The notes: generated by a model from the letters alone, not told the origin. DNA of 29,019 bases from Colimorpha sp045639845 (GCA_045639845.1 JAZUDW010000011.1:1-29019); one strand, 5' to 3'; shown: positions 16,346-25,173, numbered from the stretch's first letter. A program made the numbers and translations.

Positions 16346-17386
16346 TTACTTCTGTTCGGACTGCATCTGTTTGAGTTGTTTCTCCAATGCGTCAATACGG
16401 CCAACCAAACGCTCCATATTGCGTGTATAGATATAGTTGCGACGTTGTTTGGCCAAATCGATGGCAGGACTACCCAGAATGGTCTGCCCGCCATTCACAT
16501 TGTTGGTGACACCGCTTTGGGCTGCAATGATGACTTTGTCGCCTACTTCTATATGACCTACGATACCTACCTGACCGGCAAGCACACACTGCGATCCCAC
16601 TTTGCTAGAACCGGCTATGCCAGACTGAGAGGCCATGGCGGTGTTGCTGCCAACCTGCACATTGTGTGCTATCTGGCAGAGATTGTCGATCTTAACACCT
16701 TTGTGTATGGTGGTACTGCCCATAGTAGCACGGTCGATAGTGGTATTGGCACCAATCTCAACATCGTCTTCTATTACTACATTACCAATCTGATCTACCT
16801 TGTCGTAGGACCCGTCTTCGCGAGGAGCAAAGCCGAAACCGTCGGCTCCCAATACTGCACCGGAATGAAGGATACAACGCTGGCCGATCATGGTGTAATG
16901 ATAGAGACGGACGCCAGCAAAAAGTGTGGTGTTGTCGCCTATGGTGCAATTGTCGCCTACATAAACCTGGGGATAGATCTTCACATTGTTGCCTATCTTT
17001 ACATTCTCACCGATATAGGCAAAGGGTCCGACATAGCAGTCGGTGCCGAGAACAGCACTATCGGAGATAAAGGATTGACTGGATATACCTTTCTTGTCGA
17101 GCTGACTCTCATTATAGGCTTTGAGCAACGAGGCAAATGCTAAATAGGGATTCTCTACACGAACCAGTGTGGCCTGAATGGACTGTTCGGCTTCAAAAGT
17201 ATTGGAGACAATAACAATAGACGACTGAGTTGTGTAGATATAGTGGGTGTACTTGGGGTTGGCCAGGAAGGAAATGCCACCGGGCTGGCCTTCCTCTATC
17301 TTGCATAGCTGCCACACTTCGGCATTGGGATTTCCTTCTATCGTTCCACCAATCAGAGTGGCAATCTGTTGTGCTGTGTATTTCAT
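16346..17386 (-). CDS. lpxD: UDP-3-O-acylglucosamine N-acyltransferase LpxD
   Basis: Third step of lipid A synthesis: transfer of a hydroxyacyl chain from acyl carrier protein to the amine of UDP-3-O-acyl-glucosamine, in the cytoplasm. The N-terminal uridine-binding domain (1-about 100) has the family's GGISFLANPKY; the middle is a left-handed beta-helix of hexapeptide repeats (about 107-310) including LHSGAVLGADGFGFA (173-187) and the catalytic His241 in QIAHNVQVG. The C-terminal helix (about 320-346) is charged, with a trimer-forming coiled-coil look. Length 346 is normal. In many Bacteroidetes lpxD precedes lpxC-fabZ and lpxA; here it is followed by SGNH and MBOAT genes instead, which is notable. 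Confidence 0.95.
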   Translation of the reverse strand: MKYTAQQIATLIGGTIEGNPNAEVWQLCKIEEGQPGGISFLANPKYTHYIYTTQSSIVIVSNTFEAEQSIQATLVRVENPYLAFASLLKAYNESQLDKKGISSQSFISDSAVLGTDCYVGPFAYIGENVKIGNNVKIYPQVYVGDNCTIGDNTTLFAGVRLYHYTMIGQRCILHSGAVLGADGFGFAPREDGSYDKVDQIGNVVIEDDVEIGANTTIDRATMGSTTIHKGVKIDNLCQIAHNVQVGSNTAMASQSGIAGSSKVGSQCVLAGQVGIVGHIEVGDKVIIAAQSGVTNNVNGGQTILGSPAIDLAKQRRNYIYTRNMERLVGRIDALEKQLKQMQSEQK

Positions 17387-17450
17387 TGTCTTTTTATTTT
17401 TCTATCGATAATATATATGTGTACCCCCTTCATGGGTGGCGTTGTCTGTT

Positions 17451-18146
17451 TCAAACAAAGGAGAGATAGGGCTGAAGACGACGGATAGTGGCTTCGTCGA
17501 GAAGCGTAACTTTCAAGAGGTCGTCGATATTATGATAATAGCCGCCACTGCTACGGTAGGTAACAATGGCCTTGGCTTGATAATAATCTAAATAGGGATG
17601 GCGTTTCAATTGGTCTATGGTTGCCGTATTGGGGTTGATGGTACGCAATGGTGCAGTGCCGACAAAGAGTGACTTCGATATCTGGTGGGCCAGTTCGGAT
17701 GTTATTCCATACACCTCGGTCAACTGGTTGAGCGAATGAAATCCCCCCAAGAGTTCACGATACTTGACTATTCTTCGTGCATAGACTGGGCCAATGCCTC
17801 GTAGCTGCTGCAAGTCAATGGTATCGGCAGTGTTGATATCGAACGACAACGTCTCACGATGATACTCGATGTATTCATGGTCGGCCGAACGCTGCGAGGC
17901 TGATTGTGAATGAGTGTTATTTGTTGTTTGCCTAGGGCTGTAGGATCGTTGATGATAATCCGATCGAGGATAACTTCGATGACTCCTTTGAGATAATTGG
18001 GCTGCTGTTTCGGCAACCTCGGGCGACACCTCTACACTTTGCGAGGCTGGCTGTCGGGTCGAGCCTCGCACGATTAGCACCACAAGCAGCAGTGCCAACA
18101 ATGACGACAACATCAACAACGGGACTCTATTGGATTGACGAAACAT
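17451..18146 (-). CDS. Membrane-anchored ComEA-like helix-hairpin-helix protein
   Basis: A single N-terminal membrane helix (about 9-27), a long Ser/Gln/Arg-rich disordered linker (28-95), and two helix-hairpin-helix units: INTADTIDLQQLRGIGPVYA (104-123) and INPNTATIDQLKRHPYLDYY (170-189), the second with the GIG turn degraded. Such domains bind DNA without sequence preference; ComEA is the periplasmic DNA receptor of transformation. The anchor plus linker fits a periplasmic protein tethered to the inner membrane. It lies 58 bases after lptC and 64 bases before lpxD. The role is not proven; Bacteroidetes carry several such HHH proteins, some unrelated to competence. Length 231. Confidence 0.82.
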   Translation of the reverse strand: MFRQSNRVPLLMLSSLLALLLVVLIVRGSTRQPASQSVEVSPEVAETAAQLSQRSHRSYPRSDYHQRSYSPRQTTNNTHSQSASQRSADHEYIEYHRETLSFDINTADTIDLQQLRGIGPVYARRIVKYRELLGGFHSLNQLTEVYGITSELAHQISKSLFVGTAPLRTINPNTATIDQLKRHPYLDYYQAKAIVTYRSSGGYYHNIDDLLKVTLLDEATIRRLQPYLSFV

Positions 18147-18204
18147 TCTTATTAATATCTATCTAAAACGGTACTAATTCATAAAGAGGCTAGTAACTTG
18201 AACC

Positions 18205-18753
18205 TCATTCTTCCTCTATCAACACCGTGCCTCTTTGATGCAGTATCTGAGGATTGAGGAACTGATCGTCGCTTTCGAAGCCATCGCCTAAGGTAACTCT
18301 AAGTCCATTTACCGATCGTATAGGGGAATTGGAATAAATACGCTCGGACATCTGATCCCAGACTAAATGATCTAAATAGGATGTATCGCCGGTTTGATAA
18401 TCGATAATGACAACATTATCTCGAGCCTCCATAAGCTGCTTATCGTCGATCTGAATGCCGTACTTGGCTCGAATCATCATGCGTGGATGACGGGCTTCAT
18501 CATAGAAATGAAGCACAAAGCCCTGGGGATATACCGTGCGGTGGTCTGGCTTTTCGTACGACTCGACGCGAGGGGCATCCATGATCATCTGCAACTTGGC
18601 CTCCGATGAACGGACAATATGTGCTGAGTCGATAATCTGATTGGGCAAATCTTTATTCTCAAAGAAAGCCACTTTCTCCATATCGCTCTTACAAGCCACA
18701 CACAATAATATACACCCCATTGCTATGAAACAACAGGTCTTATTCAAACACAT
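18205..18753 (-). CDS. lptC: LPS export protein LptC, lipoprotein form
   Basis: Periplasmic bridge component that takes LPS from the LptBFG transporter to LptA. The product starts at 18753 with a Cys-rich signal (MCLNKTCCFIAMGCILLCVAC) whose lipobox LCVAC predicts acylation at Cys21, as seen for Bacteroidetes LptC, whereas E. coli LptC has a membrane helix. The rest is beta-rich with the family pattern: DSAHIVRSSEAKLQMIMDAP, then YPQGFVLHFYDE, IRAKYGI, LMEARDNVVIIDYQTGD, and DQMSERIYSNSPIRS. Mature length about 160 residues is normal. An upstream Met at 18879 would overlap the TPR gene and is rejected. It sits 82 bases after the TPR gene; its start codon forms the end of a strong hairpin. Confidence 0.88.
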   Translation of the reverse strand: MCLNKTCCFIAMGCILLCVACKSDMEKVAFFENKDLPNQIIDSAHIVRSSEAKLQMIMDAPRVESYEKPDHRTVYPQGFVLHFYDEARHPRMMIRAKYGIQIDDKQLMEARDNVVIIDYQTGDTSYLDHLVWDQMSERIYSNSPIRSVNGLRVTLGDGFESDDQFLNPQILHQRGTVLIEEE

Positions 18754-18787
18754 CACGTGCAGCCCTGGCAACAAGGCTACACGTGAT
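18752..18787 (-). promoter_or_regulatory. Hairpin ending on the lptC start codon
   Basis: On the minus strand ATCACGTGTAGCC (18787-18775) can pair with GGCTGCACGTGAT (18764-18752) over 13 bp with one G-U pair and a 10-base loop. The final AT of the second arm is the first two bases of the lptC ATG (18753-18751). Folded mRNA would bury the initiation region. As DNA it is also a possible operator palindrome (CACGTG in each arm). Confidence 0.6.
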
Positions 18788-18835
18788 AGAGTTGATTTAT
18801 TATGCTTATATATGCTAAGCAAGTGAGAATGAGGA

Positions 18836-20212
18836 TTATTTGCGAGTACGCACAGTGGTGCTTTCTCCAATCCAACCACCTACATAGTAGGAGTTTCCGT
18901 CAACCAAGTCGAGCATGAAAGCATCGCTCTGCTTGGGATAGTAGGAGGAATAAGTACCGATAAGACGGTTGGCTGCCTCAACAACTTCAGGAGAGTTGTC
19001 GATACTCTTTGCGCGAACAGCTTTGTCCACAGCTGCCCAATAAGCAGTACGTCCGCCTAAACCATCGTCGATAGAACGAGCGCCTTTGGCATAGAGACCT
19101 GCAATGCGGAGATAGGGATCACCTTTGGTACCATCGATCTTGGCGGCTTCGTAGTAGGATGTACGAGCAGCACTGTAGCTACCCATTTCACCCTGAGCTG
19201 CACCAAGCAACATATAGGCTGCATAACGATCTTTGGGAGTCTCAATACCCTCAACAGCATCGCGGAGGTACTTAACAGCATCACTGAACTTATCCTTGGA
19301 GTAGCACATCTGACCCATCATATAGGCAGTGGCGGGAGAGGGTTCGATAGCATAAAGTCGTTCGGCAGCAGAGAAGAAGAGGTCTTCTTTGGTGCAACCT
19401 TTTTTACGCAAAATGTTGGTGATCTTCTTGAGAAGGACAACATTGTCGGGATCTGCCTCAAACTTCTTGCTGTAGATCTTCACCAGCTGCTCGCAAGAAG
19501 CGAAAGGACTGAAGGATGCTTCAACACTAGAAAGATACTTACGGGTATTGGAGATTTTGGTGCTATCTTCTACGCGCTGTTTCTCGGACAGACCAGTGGT
19601 GTCTTTGCTCAGAAGTTCGGACAACTGGGTCTCGAGAAGTTCACTAGCGATGTCATAGTTGTCGATAATCATAGTAGTGTCGGCGAGACCTTTGGCTACG
19701 TAAGCGAGAGTGGCTTCGAAGAAACGGAACACATACACACCGTCGAGTTCTTTGCCAACTTTTTCGATAGCCTCTTTGTAAAGAGGATAGTAACGCTCGG
19801 GACGTTTCTTGTTGGTGAGCTGCTCCATATCGTAGGCTTTTCTACCATAACAATCGGCTGCATCATCGGGGAAATATTTAGCACGAGCATCGTAGAGGTC
19901 CATCAGCTCATTAACTATGGAATCATAACGCTCTCTATTCTGAGCCTTAGCTGCATCATTGATGCGAGATTTAAGGATGTTGGCACCACGGATATAGAGG
20001 TTTCGACTGCTTCTGGGACAGTTGTCAACAACTTGACGCCAAGGTTCGTAGGCCTCATCATAGGCTTTAATCTTGTAGGCCTGAGAATACAGAGAGGTGT
20101 TTAGCACACATGTTGCACTGTCTTCAGGATTAGAGTTCCATTTTTGCGCATTGGCCGTCAAAGAGAAGACACCCAAAATGGCGACGAGCATTAAAAATTT
20201 CATTCTTTTCAT
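18836..20212 (-). CDS. Secreted/periplasmic TPR-repeat protein
   Basis: Cleavable signal peptide (MKRMKFLMLVAILGVFSLTANAQ, Ala-x-Ala type) followed by an all-helical protein with tetratricopeptide-like repeats, clearest in the second half (about 280-400: ATAYMMGQMCYSKDKFSDAV, then YAAYMLLGAAQGEMGSYSAA, then DPYLRIAGLYAKGARSIDD). Such proteins are scaffolds in outer-membrane or periplasmic complexes. Bacteroidetes genomes keep a TPR protein and a beta-barrel gene next to coaX and lptC, so a role in envelope assembly is likely but inferred. A second start, three codons in, is possible. It lies 110 bases downstream of the barrel gene and 82 bases before lptC. Confidence 0.8.
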   Translation of the reverse strand: MKRMKFLMLVAILGVFSLTANAQKWNSNPEDSATCVLNTSLYSQAYKIKAYDEAYEPWRQVVDNCPRSSRNLYIRGANILKSRINDAAKAQNRERYDSIVNELMDLYDARAKYFPDDAADCYGRKAYDMEQLTNKKRPERYYPLYKEAIEKVGKELDGVYVFRFFEATLAYVAKGLADTTMIIDNYDIASELLETQLSELLSKDTTGLSEKQRVEDSTKISNTRKYLSSVEASFSPFASCEQLVKIYSKKFEADPDNVVLLKKITNILRKKGCTKEDLFFSAAERLYAIEPSPATAYMMGQMCYSKDKFSDAVKYLRDAVEGIETPKDRYAAYMLLGAAQGEMGSYSAARTSYYEAAKIDGTKGDPYLRIAGLYAKGARSIDDGLGGRTAYWAAVDKAVRAKSIDNSPEVVEAANRLIGTYSSYYPKQSDAFMLDLVDGNSYYVGGWIGESTTVRTRK

Positions 20213-20322
20213 TTTATTCTTTCTTTTTTAGATTTCTACAGAAGAGTGTATAGTTGATTGTTTATTGTTTTGTACCACTCATATATTATTTATTGCGAGT
20301 TTCCAAATGATGACAAAACCTA

Positions 20323-21654
20323 TTAATTGTATTTACGCTTCATAAACCAGGTCTCGCAACTACCTATACTTACACCAAAGGTGACACAATTGCGTCTGAG
20401 CAAATCGATGGTGCCCATACTTGAATAGTTGAGTGAAAGATTCATCACCGAACGACCTTTTCGCATGGGAAGACTCATGCCTGTACCAAAACCCCATTCA
20501 TTTATACAATACTGCATAGCTGTCGTTTGTAGCTGCAATTTGCCATATTCGTAATGGAAACCGCAGCCATACGATACTCTACGCATATAGGATTGGGCAT
20601 CTCTGTCGCCCACACGCTGCAAACCCAAAGAACCACGGAAGTTGTCGTCGTAGCGGAGAGCCGAGGCACCAAAGAGCTGATACGAACTATTTTCCGTATA
20701 TTTCATACCACTCCAGGGCGAATATGTAGCATCAAAGGCCACAAGCCAACGCTTGTTGCGCTCCAAGGAAGCACCGAATCCAATAGTATAAGGTTGCTCA
20801 ACGGTGGATGTATATTGACTGCTCTGGCCTGCGGCAGGGAAAATGGTATCGCGGAGATACTCATTGCCTGCATAGGTGACAAAGGTATAGATCAAACTAT
20901 TGTCGGTAACATTACGCACTTGATGCGGTGTGAAAGTCAAGCCTAATTGCAACGTATAGTGTTCGCCCAACGGTTGAATATATTGAGCACCAAAATCAAA
21001 GGTAAATATACGAATATTGGTAACTTTCTCTCTGCGTGCATCAGAAAAGAAATTGGTGTCATTTGCAAGAAAGTCATACGTGATAGCTCGACTTGTGTTG
21101 TCGAACAAATAGTTGGCGTTGAAACCTAATGAGAACCGATCAGTAACATTAAAACCATGACCCCAGAAGATACGAGTGAGGCCACCTTGTCCTTCGTAAC
21201 GAGTCTTCATTTCTCCATAGGGTGCATTATCAACAGTTCCTACCGTTTCATAGTTCACTTCTGTGGAAGGGAGAACACCCATGGCTGTCTTCCACCACTT
21301 TGAGAGCGGAAAAGCAAAAGCAATATAACCGAGATTGCCATCGGCATCATACAAAGAAGTATGAGAATCAACGGAAGTACTCATATCTATACTTAACCCC
21401 ATATCGAACACGAAACTGGTAGGCTGAACAGCTGCATAGGACGCCGGATTGAAGGGATTGACCATATTATTGGACTGACGACTATAGGCAACACCGCCCA
21501 ACTGTGCCGCAAAAGGCATGTTGTATGGAGCAGTTGAAAAGCCAACCCCGTATTGCGAGAATGGGATATTGATACCGTTCTGAGCCGTTGCAACAACAAA
21601 ACTTGCACAGAAGGCAATGGCAACGAGGCTTTTAATTATGATGTTTCTTTTCAT
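20323..21654 (-). CDS. Outer-membrane beta-barrel protein (FadL-like fold)
   Basis: Signal peptide (about 1-24, ending VATAQ) then an amphipathic beta-strand protein typical of 14-stranded outer-membrane barrels. The opening has PFSQYGVGF and later NPFNPASYA, seen in a large family of Bacteroidetes barrels in which an N-terminal plug follows the signal. Tyr/Phe/Trp-alternating strands run to the end. The exact transport substrate is unknown. The start overlaps coaX by 23 bases, so translation is likely coupled. Length 443. The C-terminus (RKYN) lacks a terminal Phe, so it may be recognised by internal signals. It is separated from the TPR gene by 110 bases. Confidence 0.8.
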   Translation of the reverse strand: MKRNIIIKSLVAIAFCASFVVATAQNGINIPFSQYGVGFSTAPYNMPFAAQLGGVAYSRQSNNMVNPFNPASYAAVQPTSFVFDMGLSIDMSTSVDSHTSLYDADGNLGYIAFAFPLSKWWKTAMGVLPSTEVNYETVGTVDNAPYGEMKTRYEGQGGLTRIFWGHGFNVTDRFSLGFNANYLFDNTSRAITYDFLANDTNFFSDARREKVTNIRIFTFDFGAQYIQPLGEHYTLQLGLTFTPHQVRNVTDNSLIYTFVTYAGNEYLRDTIFPAAGQSSQYTSTVEQPYTIGFGASLERNKRWLVAFDATYSPWSGMKYTENSSYQLFGASALRYDDNFRGSLGLQRVGDRDAQSYMRRVSYGCGFHYEYGKLQLQTTAMQYCINEWGFGTGMSLPMRKGRSVMNLSLNYSSMGTIDLLRRNCVTFGVSIGSCETWFMKRKYN

Positions 21655-22372
21655 TATTTTTCAATATTTGATTCAGCCCTTTCATGAGCAACATGGGTTC
21701 ATGGAGGACTTGTTGGGTCAACAATTGATGCAACCGGCACCCGTCGCCACCCGTTATCACCACAGACAATGGCAAGTCGGATAGTTGCTGGTATTGCTCC
21801 ACAAAAGCATCTAGAGCCAACGCTGTGGCTTTCAACGTTCCGGCCGCAATACACCCTTGGGTGTCGCGTCCCAATAAGGGACAATCATCCAATTCATCGA
21901 CATTTATTAACGGCAATCGAGCTGTGAAAGTATGCAATGCTCGCAATTTCATCTGCAACCCGGGAAGAATGGCACCACCTTGATACTTATAATCCGCATC
22001 AAGATAATCCAGTGTGATACAGCTACCAGCATCGACAACCAACAAGGGTGGTTTACAACCCAAAGCTAGAGCACCAGCCACAACGGCAATGCGATCGCAC
22101 CCCAATGTGGATGGGGAAGCATAATCTATTGCAAACGGCAAGGGCGTGGTAGCATCGATAGTGACAAGATCCACATCTTTGGGGAGGAGCGAAACCCATG
22201 AAGGCTCTTTCCCTACAACTGAAGCGACAACAGTCTCTATCGGATAAGTATCAAAAAGAGGGGACAGCGACTCGTAATCTAACGTCGAAAGAGTCAAGGA
22301 CATCACCACATGGTCTTCTTCAAAGAGTGCAACCTTTGTGCGGGTATTTCCTATGTCGAGCGCAAGATTCAT
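21632..22372 (-). CDS. coaX: Type III pantothenate kinase
   Basis: Phosphorylates pantothenate, the first step of coenzyme A synthesis, in the cytoplasm. The ASKHA-fold phosphate loop is visible at the start (ALDIGNTRTK, with Asp6). The PxLGxDR region reads PSTLGCDRIAVVAGA, followed by LVVDAGSCITLD and GGAILPGLQMKLRALHTFTARLP, all characteristic of CoaX. The start at 22372 (MNLALDIGNT) is preferred to the upstream Met because the phosphate loop begins within a few residues of the N-terminus in this family. Length 246 residues is normal. It lies 30 bases after pth and overlaps the next gene by 23 bases. Confidence 0.95.
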   Translation of the reverse strand: MNLALDIGNTRTKVALFEEDHVVMSLTLSTLDYESLSPLFDTYPIETVVASVVGKEPSWVSLLPKDVDLVTIDATTPLPFAIDYASPSTLGCDRIAVVAGALALGCKPPLLVVDAGSCITLDYLDADYKYQGGAILPGLQMKLRALHTFTARLPLINVDELDDCPLLGRDTQGCIAAGTLKATALALDAFVEQYQQLSDLPLSVVITGGDGCRLHQLLTQQVLHEPMLLMKGLNQILKNNEKKHHN

Positions 22373-22402
22373 CGTTGTTGGATTGAAATATATAAGCAAG
22401 AA

Positions 22403-23068
22403 TCAGTCTTTGCTGTTGGGGGCAACAGTCTTATCGACCTTTTCCGATTTCTTTCGCTCGTTGAACATGTTCATTGCACGATCGGGGCCTACAGTACAGA
22501 ATGCTTTGATGCCATCGGCGGCCTTAACAAGTTGAGGTTCTAACACCGCCATCTCAGAGGCAGTGAATTGACCTAAAACATAATCGATCTGCTGTCCTCG
22601 ACCAAAATCGTTGCCTACACCTATTCGCAAACGGCAATACTGGTTGGTGCCAAGAAGTTGTTCTATATTGCCCAAACCATTATGACCGCCGCCACTGCCT
22701 TGTTTCTTCATACGCAGCTGGCCCACAGGCAGAGCAATATCATCTACAACCACTAATATGTTTTCTAATGGCACTTTCTCTATCATCATCCAATATTTGA
22801 CAGCTTTGCCACTCAGATTCATATAGGTGGTGGGTTTAATCAAAATCAGCGTACGACCTTTGTGTTTTATCTCAGTCCGATAGGCATGGCGGTCCAACTG
22901 AAAACGAGCATCTGCTTCCTTTGCCAAAGCATCCAAGGCCATGAAGCCACAATTATGACGGGTGTTTTCATATTCCGAACCCACATTTCCCAATCCTACA
23001 ATGAGATATTTCATTTCGTCTTTTTCTTCTTGTTTACAACCAAATAGTAGTTTTTTGAACCAATTCAT
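22403..23068 (-). CDS. pth: Peptidyl-tRNA hydrolase
   Basis: Releases tRNA from peptidyl-tRNA that fell off ribosomes. The core begins MKYLIVGLGNVGSEYENTRH, with the catalytic His about 20 residues in, and has KPTTYMNLSG, VVVDDIALP and GSGGGHNGLGNI, the full family set. The chosen start at 23068 adds an 18-residue basic leader (MNWFKKLLFG...) to the classical start at 23014. I prefer it because the -7 box lies 18 bases upstream, like other genes here, and because similar leaders occur in Bacteroidetes Pth; the 23014 start is still possible. It gives 221 residues, or 203 from the second Met. A charged tail of about 20 residues ends the protein. coaX follows 30 bases later, so pth likely leads the operon. 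Confidence 0.93.
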   Translation of the reverse strand: MNWFKKLLFGCKQEEKDEMKYLIVGLGNVGSEYENTRHNCGFMALDALAKEADARFQLDRHAYRTEIKHKGRTLILIKPTTYMNLSGKAVKYWMMIEKVPLENILVVVDDIALPVGQLRMKKQGSGGGHNGLGNIEQLLGTNQYCRLRIGVGNDFGRGQQIDYVLGQFTASEMAVLEPQLVKAADGIKAFCTVGPDRAMNMFNERKKSEKVDKTVAPNSKD

Positions 23069-23086
23069 AGGCAAACAAACGATTTG

Positions 23087-23094
23087 CAAAAGTA
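23087..23094 (-). promoter_or_regulatory. Predicted -7 box upstream of pth
   Basis: TACTTTTG on the minus strand matches TAnnTTTG exactly and ends 18 bases before the 23068 start codon. A convincing TTG at the -33 position is not seen. It probably drives the pth-coaX-barrel group. Confidence 0.45.
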
Positions 23095-23271
23095 CTAAAA
23101 AAAATAGAGTTAATAACACCTCACATTCATTTTTAGTATATTTAATATATATTCCCGAAAAAAGTATTCGTGAAAAACATATTAATAATAGCGACAAAAA
23201 AAGATGCCCACAGCAAGACTTTGAGCCACACAGACATTTGCTTCCCAACAAGATAACAACCCACAAAATAA

Positions 23272-23308
23272 AATCCGCAAAAAGCCTCTAGAGAGCTTCT
23301 TACGGATT
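23272..23308 (-). terminator. Rho-independent terminator of the C69 peptidase gene
   Basis: Minus-strand stem of 14 bp (arms 23308-23295 and 23285-23272, two G-U pairs) followed by a T-rich run TTATTTT. A second hairpin (arms 23364-23373 and 23342-23351) lies just after the stop codon without a T-run. The double hairpin ends transcription before pth. Confidence 0.75.
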
Positions 23309-23384
23309 CATTCTTATTGTTGAGCAGAAGTGCTACGGGGCGCCGGCTATCTCAAACAATTAGGATAGCTGGCCTCTCACGCTT

Positions 23385-25091
23385 CTAATGTTCTTCGACT
23401 GGGGCTTCTATCACTTCACCGTGATCGCTTACCACCTGTTGATAGTACCAATCAGGATAAGAGGGCTGTTGGGGGAAACGTACCACCCCCGTAGGTGTTG
23501 TCTCGAACTTGCCATCATTCTCGTATTTGATATTTCCATCGATATATTTTACCAACAAGAAATGATCAAGTTCACGCCAACAATTCATCATCTTGGTGGC
23601 AGCATTGTTCGAAAACAAATTCAGCTCATTCACCATACGGGTGTCATTAAGATTCATTGTTCTCTCATCACATTGTCTCACACTCTCCACAAATCCCTTT
23701 TCCAACTCTTGTTGTGCTTTCTGCACATCTTTGATCATCACATCATAACGTAAATAGCAGAAATTCGTCACACGATTGAAGAGCCAGAAAGCAGCGGTCT
23801 CACTGTACTGCGACATAGAGCCATTGCCTTCTTCGAAACAAACAGGTATCTGTGTTAAGCCACAATACATAGGACAATACACTGTACTATAGGTATCATC
23901 AACGCCAAACCAAAGAATCCCTCCCACTTTATTGGGGAGCCATCCGCGACATTGTGCCACGAAAGAGAAACCTGTTTGCTGGGTACTGATAGCACGCTCA
24001 TGTATATAATGCTTACCATTGCAGTCCCAATCCATAGGACGCCAACGATAGGGCAAATGGAACGGACCCGCACCCACATCCTGAGTCATATCCATCGCAG
24101 TGCCTTCGTAGTGGTCTCGCATCAGGTTCATCACATCCAATTGACTCAACATGTGATCGGGTTTGATCCATAAAGGAAGTCGATGATCATTGTTACGACC
24201 CATAGCATAATCCTCATATTGGTCCATACTGGCATTAACACGACGGAACATCGACCAAACACGAGCATCGCAAGCTCTCACACCACTAAATGTTAATGGA
24301 TTATAGATATCAGCAAAGGAGAATTCATCATCTTTGCCCGTAAACCAACCTTTTTTGCGAGCAAATGTAATCACATCACTGCTATAGAAACACTCCACCT
24401 CTGGATTCATCAACTGCTTCTCCATATTTTTAGTACTCACGCTTATATGAGAACGTTTCTGTTCCAATGGGAACGTTGTGATACGTGCTTGATTAGCGTG
24501 ACCACACACATAACCATCGGGGACTCTTCTTGCCACCCACACTGCACCAAGCTCATCACCTTTATCAATAATCTCGAATATCCATACTTCATTAGGATCA
24601 CAAAGAGAGAAACTCTCACCGCCACTGGCATAACCGTACTGCTGCACCAAACGATCCATTACCAACATAGCTTCTCTGCAATTTTTGGCTCGTTGCAAAG
24701 CTAGATACATCAAGTTTCCGTAATCGATACCATTATCGTTGCCTTTGCTCAGCTCTTTGCGTCCGCCCCATGTGGTCTCACCTATGGCTAACTGATACTC
24801 ATTGATAAAACCAACAACATTATAGGTATGGGCGGGTTGAGGAATAGAGATACGGTACTCCAAGCTACCATAATCGTACAACTTCAACATCTCTCCTGGA
24901 GCATGGTCGGTAGCCTTATGGTATCTAAGTTGCCCATAACGGGTGTGCGAATCGGCCGCATAGGTGATCATTGTTGAGCCGTCTATTGATGCCCCCTTTG
25001 AGCAAAGAAAATTGGTACACGCCCTAGACTGCATAATGAAAGCAAAGGAGAACACTGTCAGCACAAGCAGAAATAGAAGTTTCTTTTTCAT
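23385..25091 (-). CDS. C69-family dipeptidase (PepD-like), secreted
   Basis: Ntn-hydrolase peptidase that releases dipeptides, relevant in an amino-acid fermenter. The signal peptide ends at about QSRA, leaving Cys25 (CTNF) as the N-terminal nucleophile; this is how the C69 family is activated. Downstream signatures are GSTMITYAADSH (about 38-49), the ETTWGGR region and GGESFSLCDPNEVWIFEI, typical of C69. Length 568 residues is usual for Bacteroidetes members. It has its own promoter (25135-25128) and a terminator at 23272-23308. It is divergent from comEC, with 98 bases between them. The export signal indicates periplasmic or outer-membrane location. The precise specificity is not shown. Confidence 0.9.
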   Translation of the reverse strand: MKKKLLFLLVLTVFSFAFIMQSRACTNFLCSKGASIDGSTMITYAADSHTRYGQLRYHKATDHAPGEMLKLYDYGSLEYRISIPQPAHTYNVVGFINEYQLAIGETTWGGRKELSKGNDNGIDYGNLMYLALQRAKNCREAMLVMDRLVQQYGYASGGESFSLCDPNEVWIFEIIDKGDELGAVWVARRVPDGYVCGHANQARITTFPLEQKRSHISVSTKNMEKQLMNPEVECFYSSDVITFARKKGWFTGKDDEFSFADIYNPLTFSGVRACDARVWSMFRRVNASMDQYEDYAMGRNNDHRLPLWIKPDHMLSQLDVMNLMRDHYEGTAMDMTQDVGAGPFHLPYRWRPMDWDCNGKHYIHERAISTQQTGFSFVAQCRGWLPNKVGGILWFGVDDTYSTVYCPMYCGLTQIPVCFEEGNGSMSQYSETAAFWLFNRVTNFCYLRYDVMIKDVQKAQQELEKGFVESVRQCDERTMNLNDTRMVNELNLFSNNAATKMMNCWRELDHFLLVKYIDGNIKYENDGKFETTPTGVVRFPQQPSYPDWYYQQVVSDHGEVIEAPVEEH

Positions 25092-25127
25092 ATTATTACA
25101 TCATTCATTATTATTTTTCTACTATTG

Positions 25128-25135
25128 CAAAGATA
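25128..25135 (-). promoter_or_regulatory. Predicted -7 box of the C69 peptidase gene
   Basis: TATCTTTG on the minus strand matches TAnnTTTG exactly and ends 36 bases before the start codon. No clear -33 TTG. It is 30 bases from the opposite-facing comEC box. Confidence 0.5.
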
Positions 25136-25165
25136 CTATTTTTTTCAAAAATGGATTGAAAGTAG

Positions 25166-25173
25166 TACTTTTG
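25166..25173 (+). promoter_or_regulatory. Predicted -7 box of comEC
   Basis: TACTTTTG matches TAnnTTTG exactly and ends 16 bases before the ATG, so the leader would be about 10 bases. No good -33 TTG at the expected distance. Confidence 0.45.
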
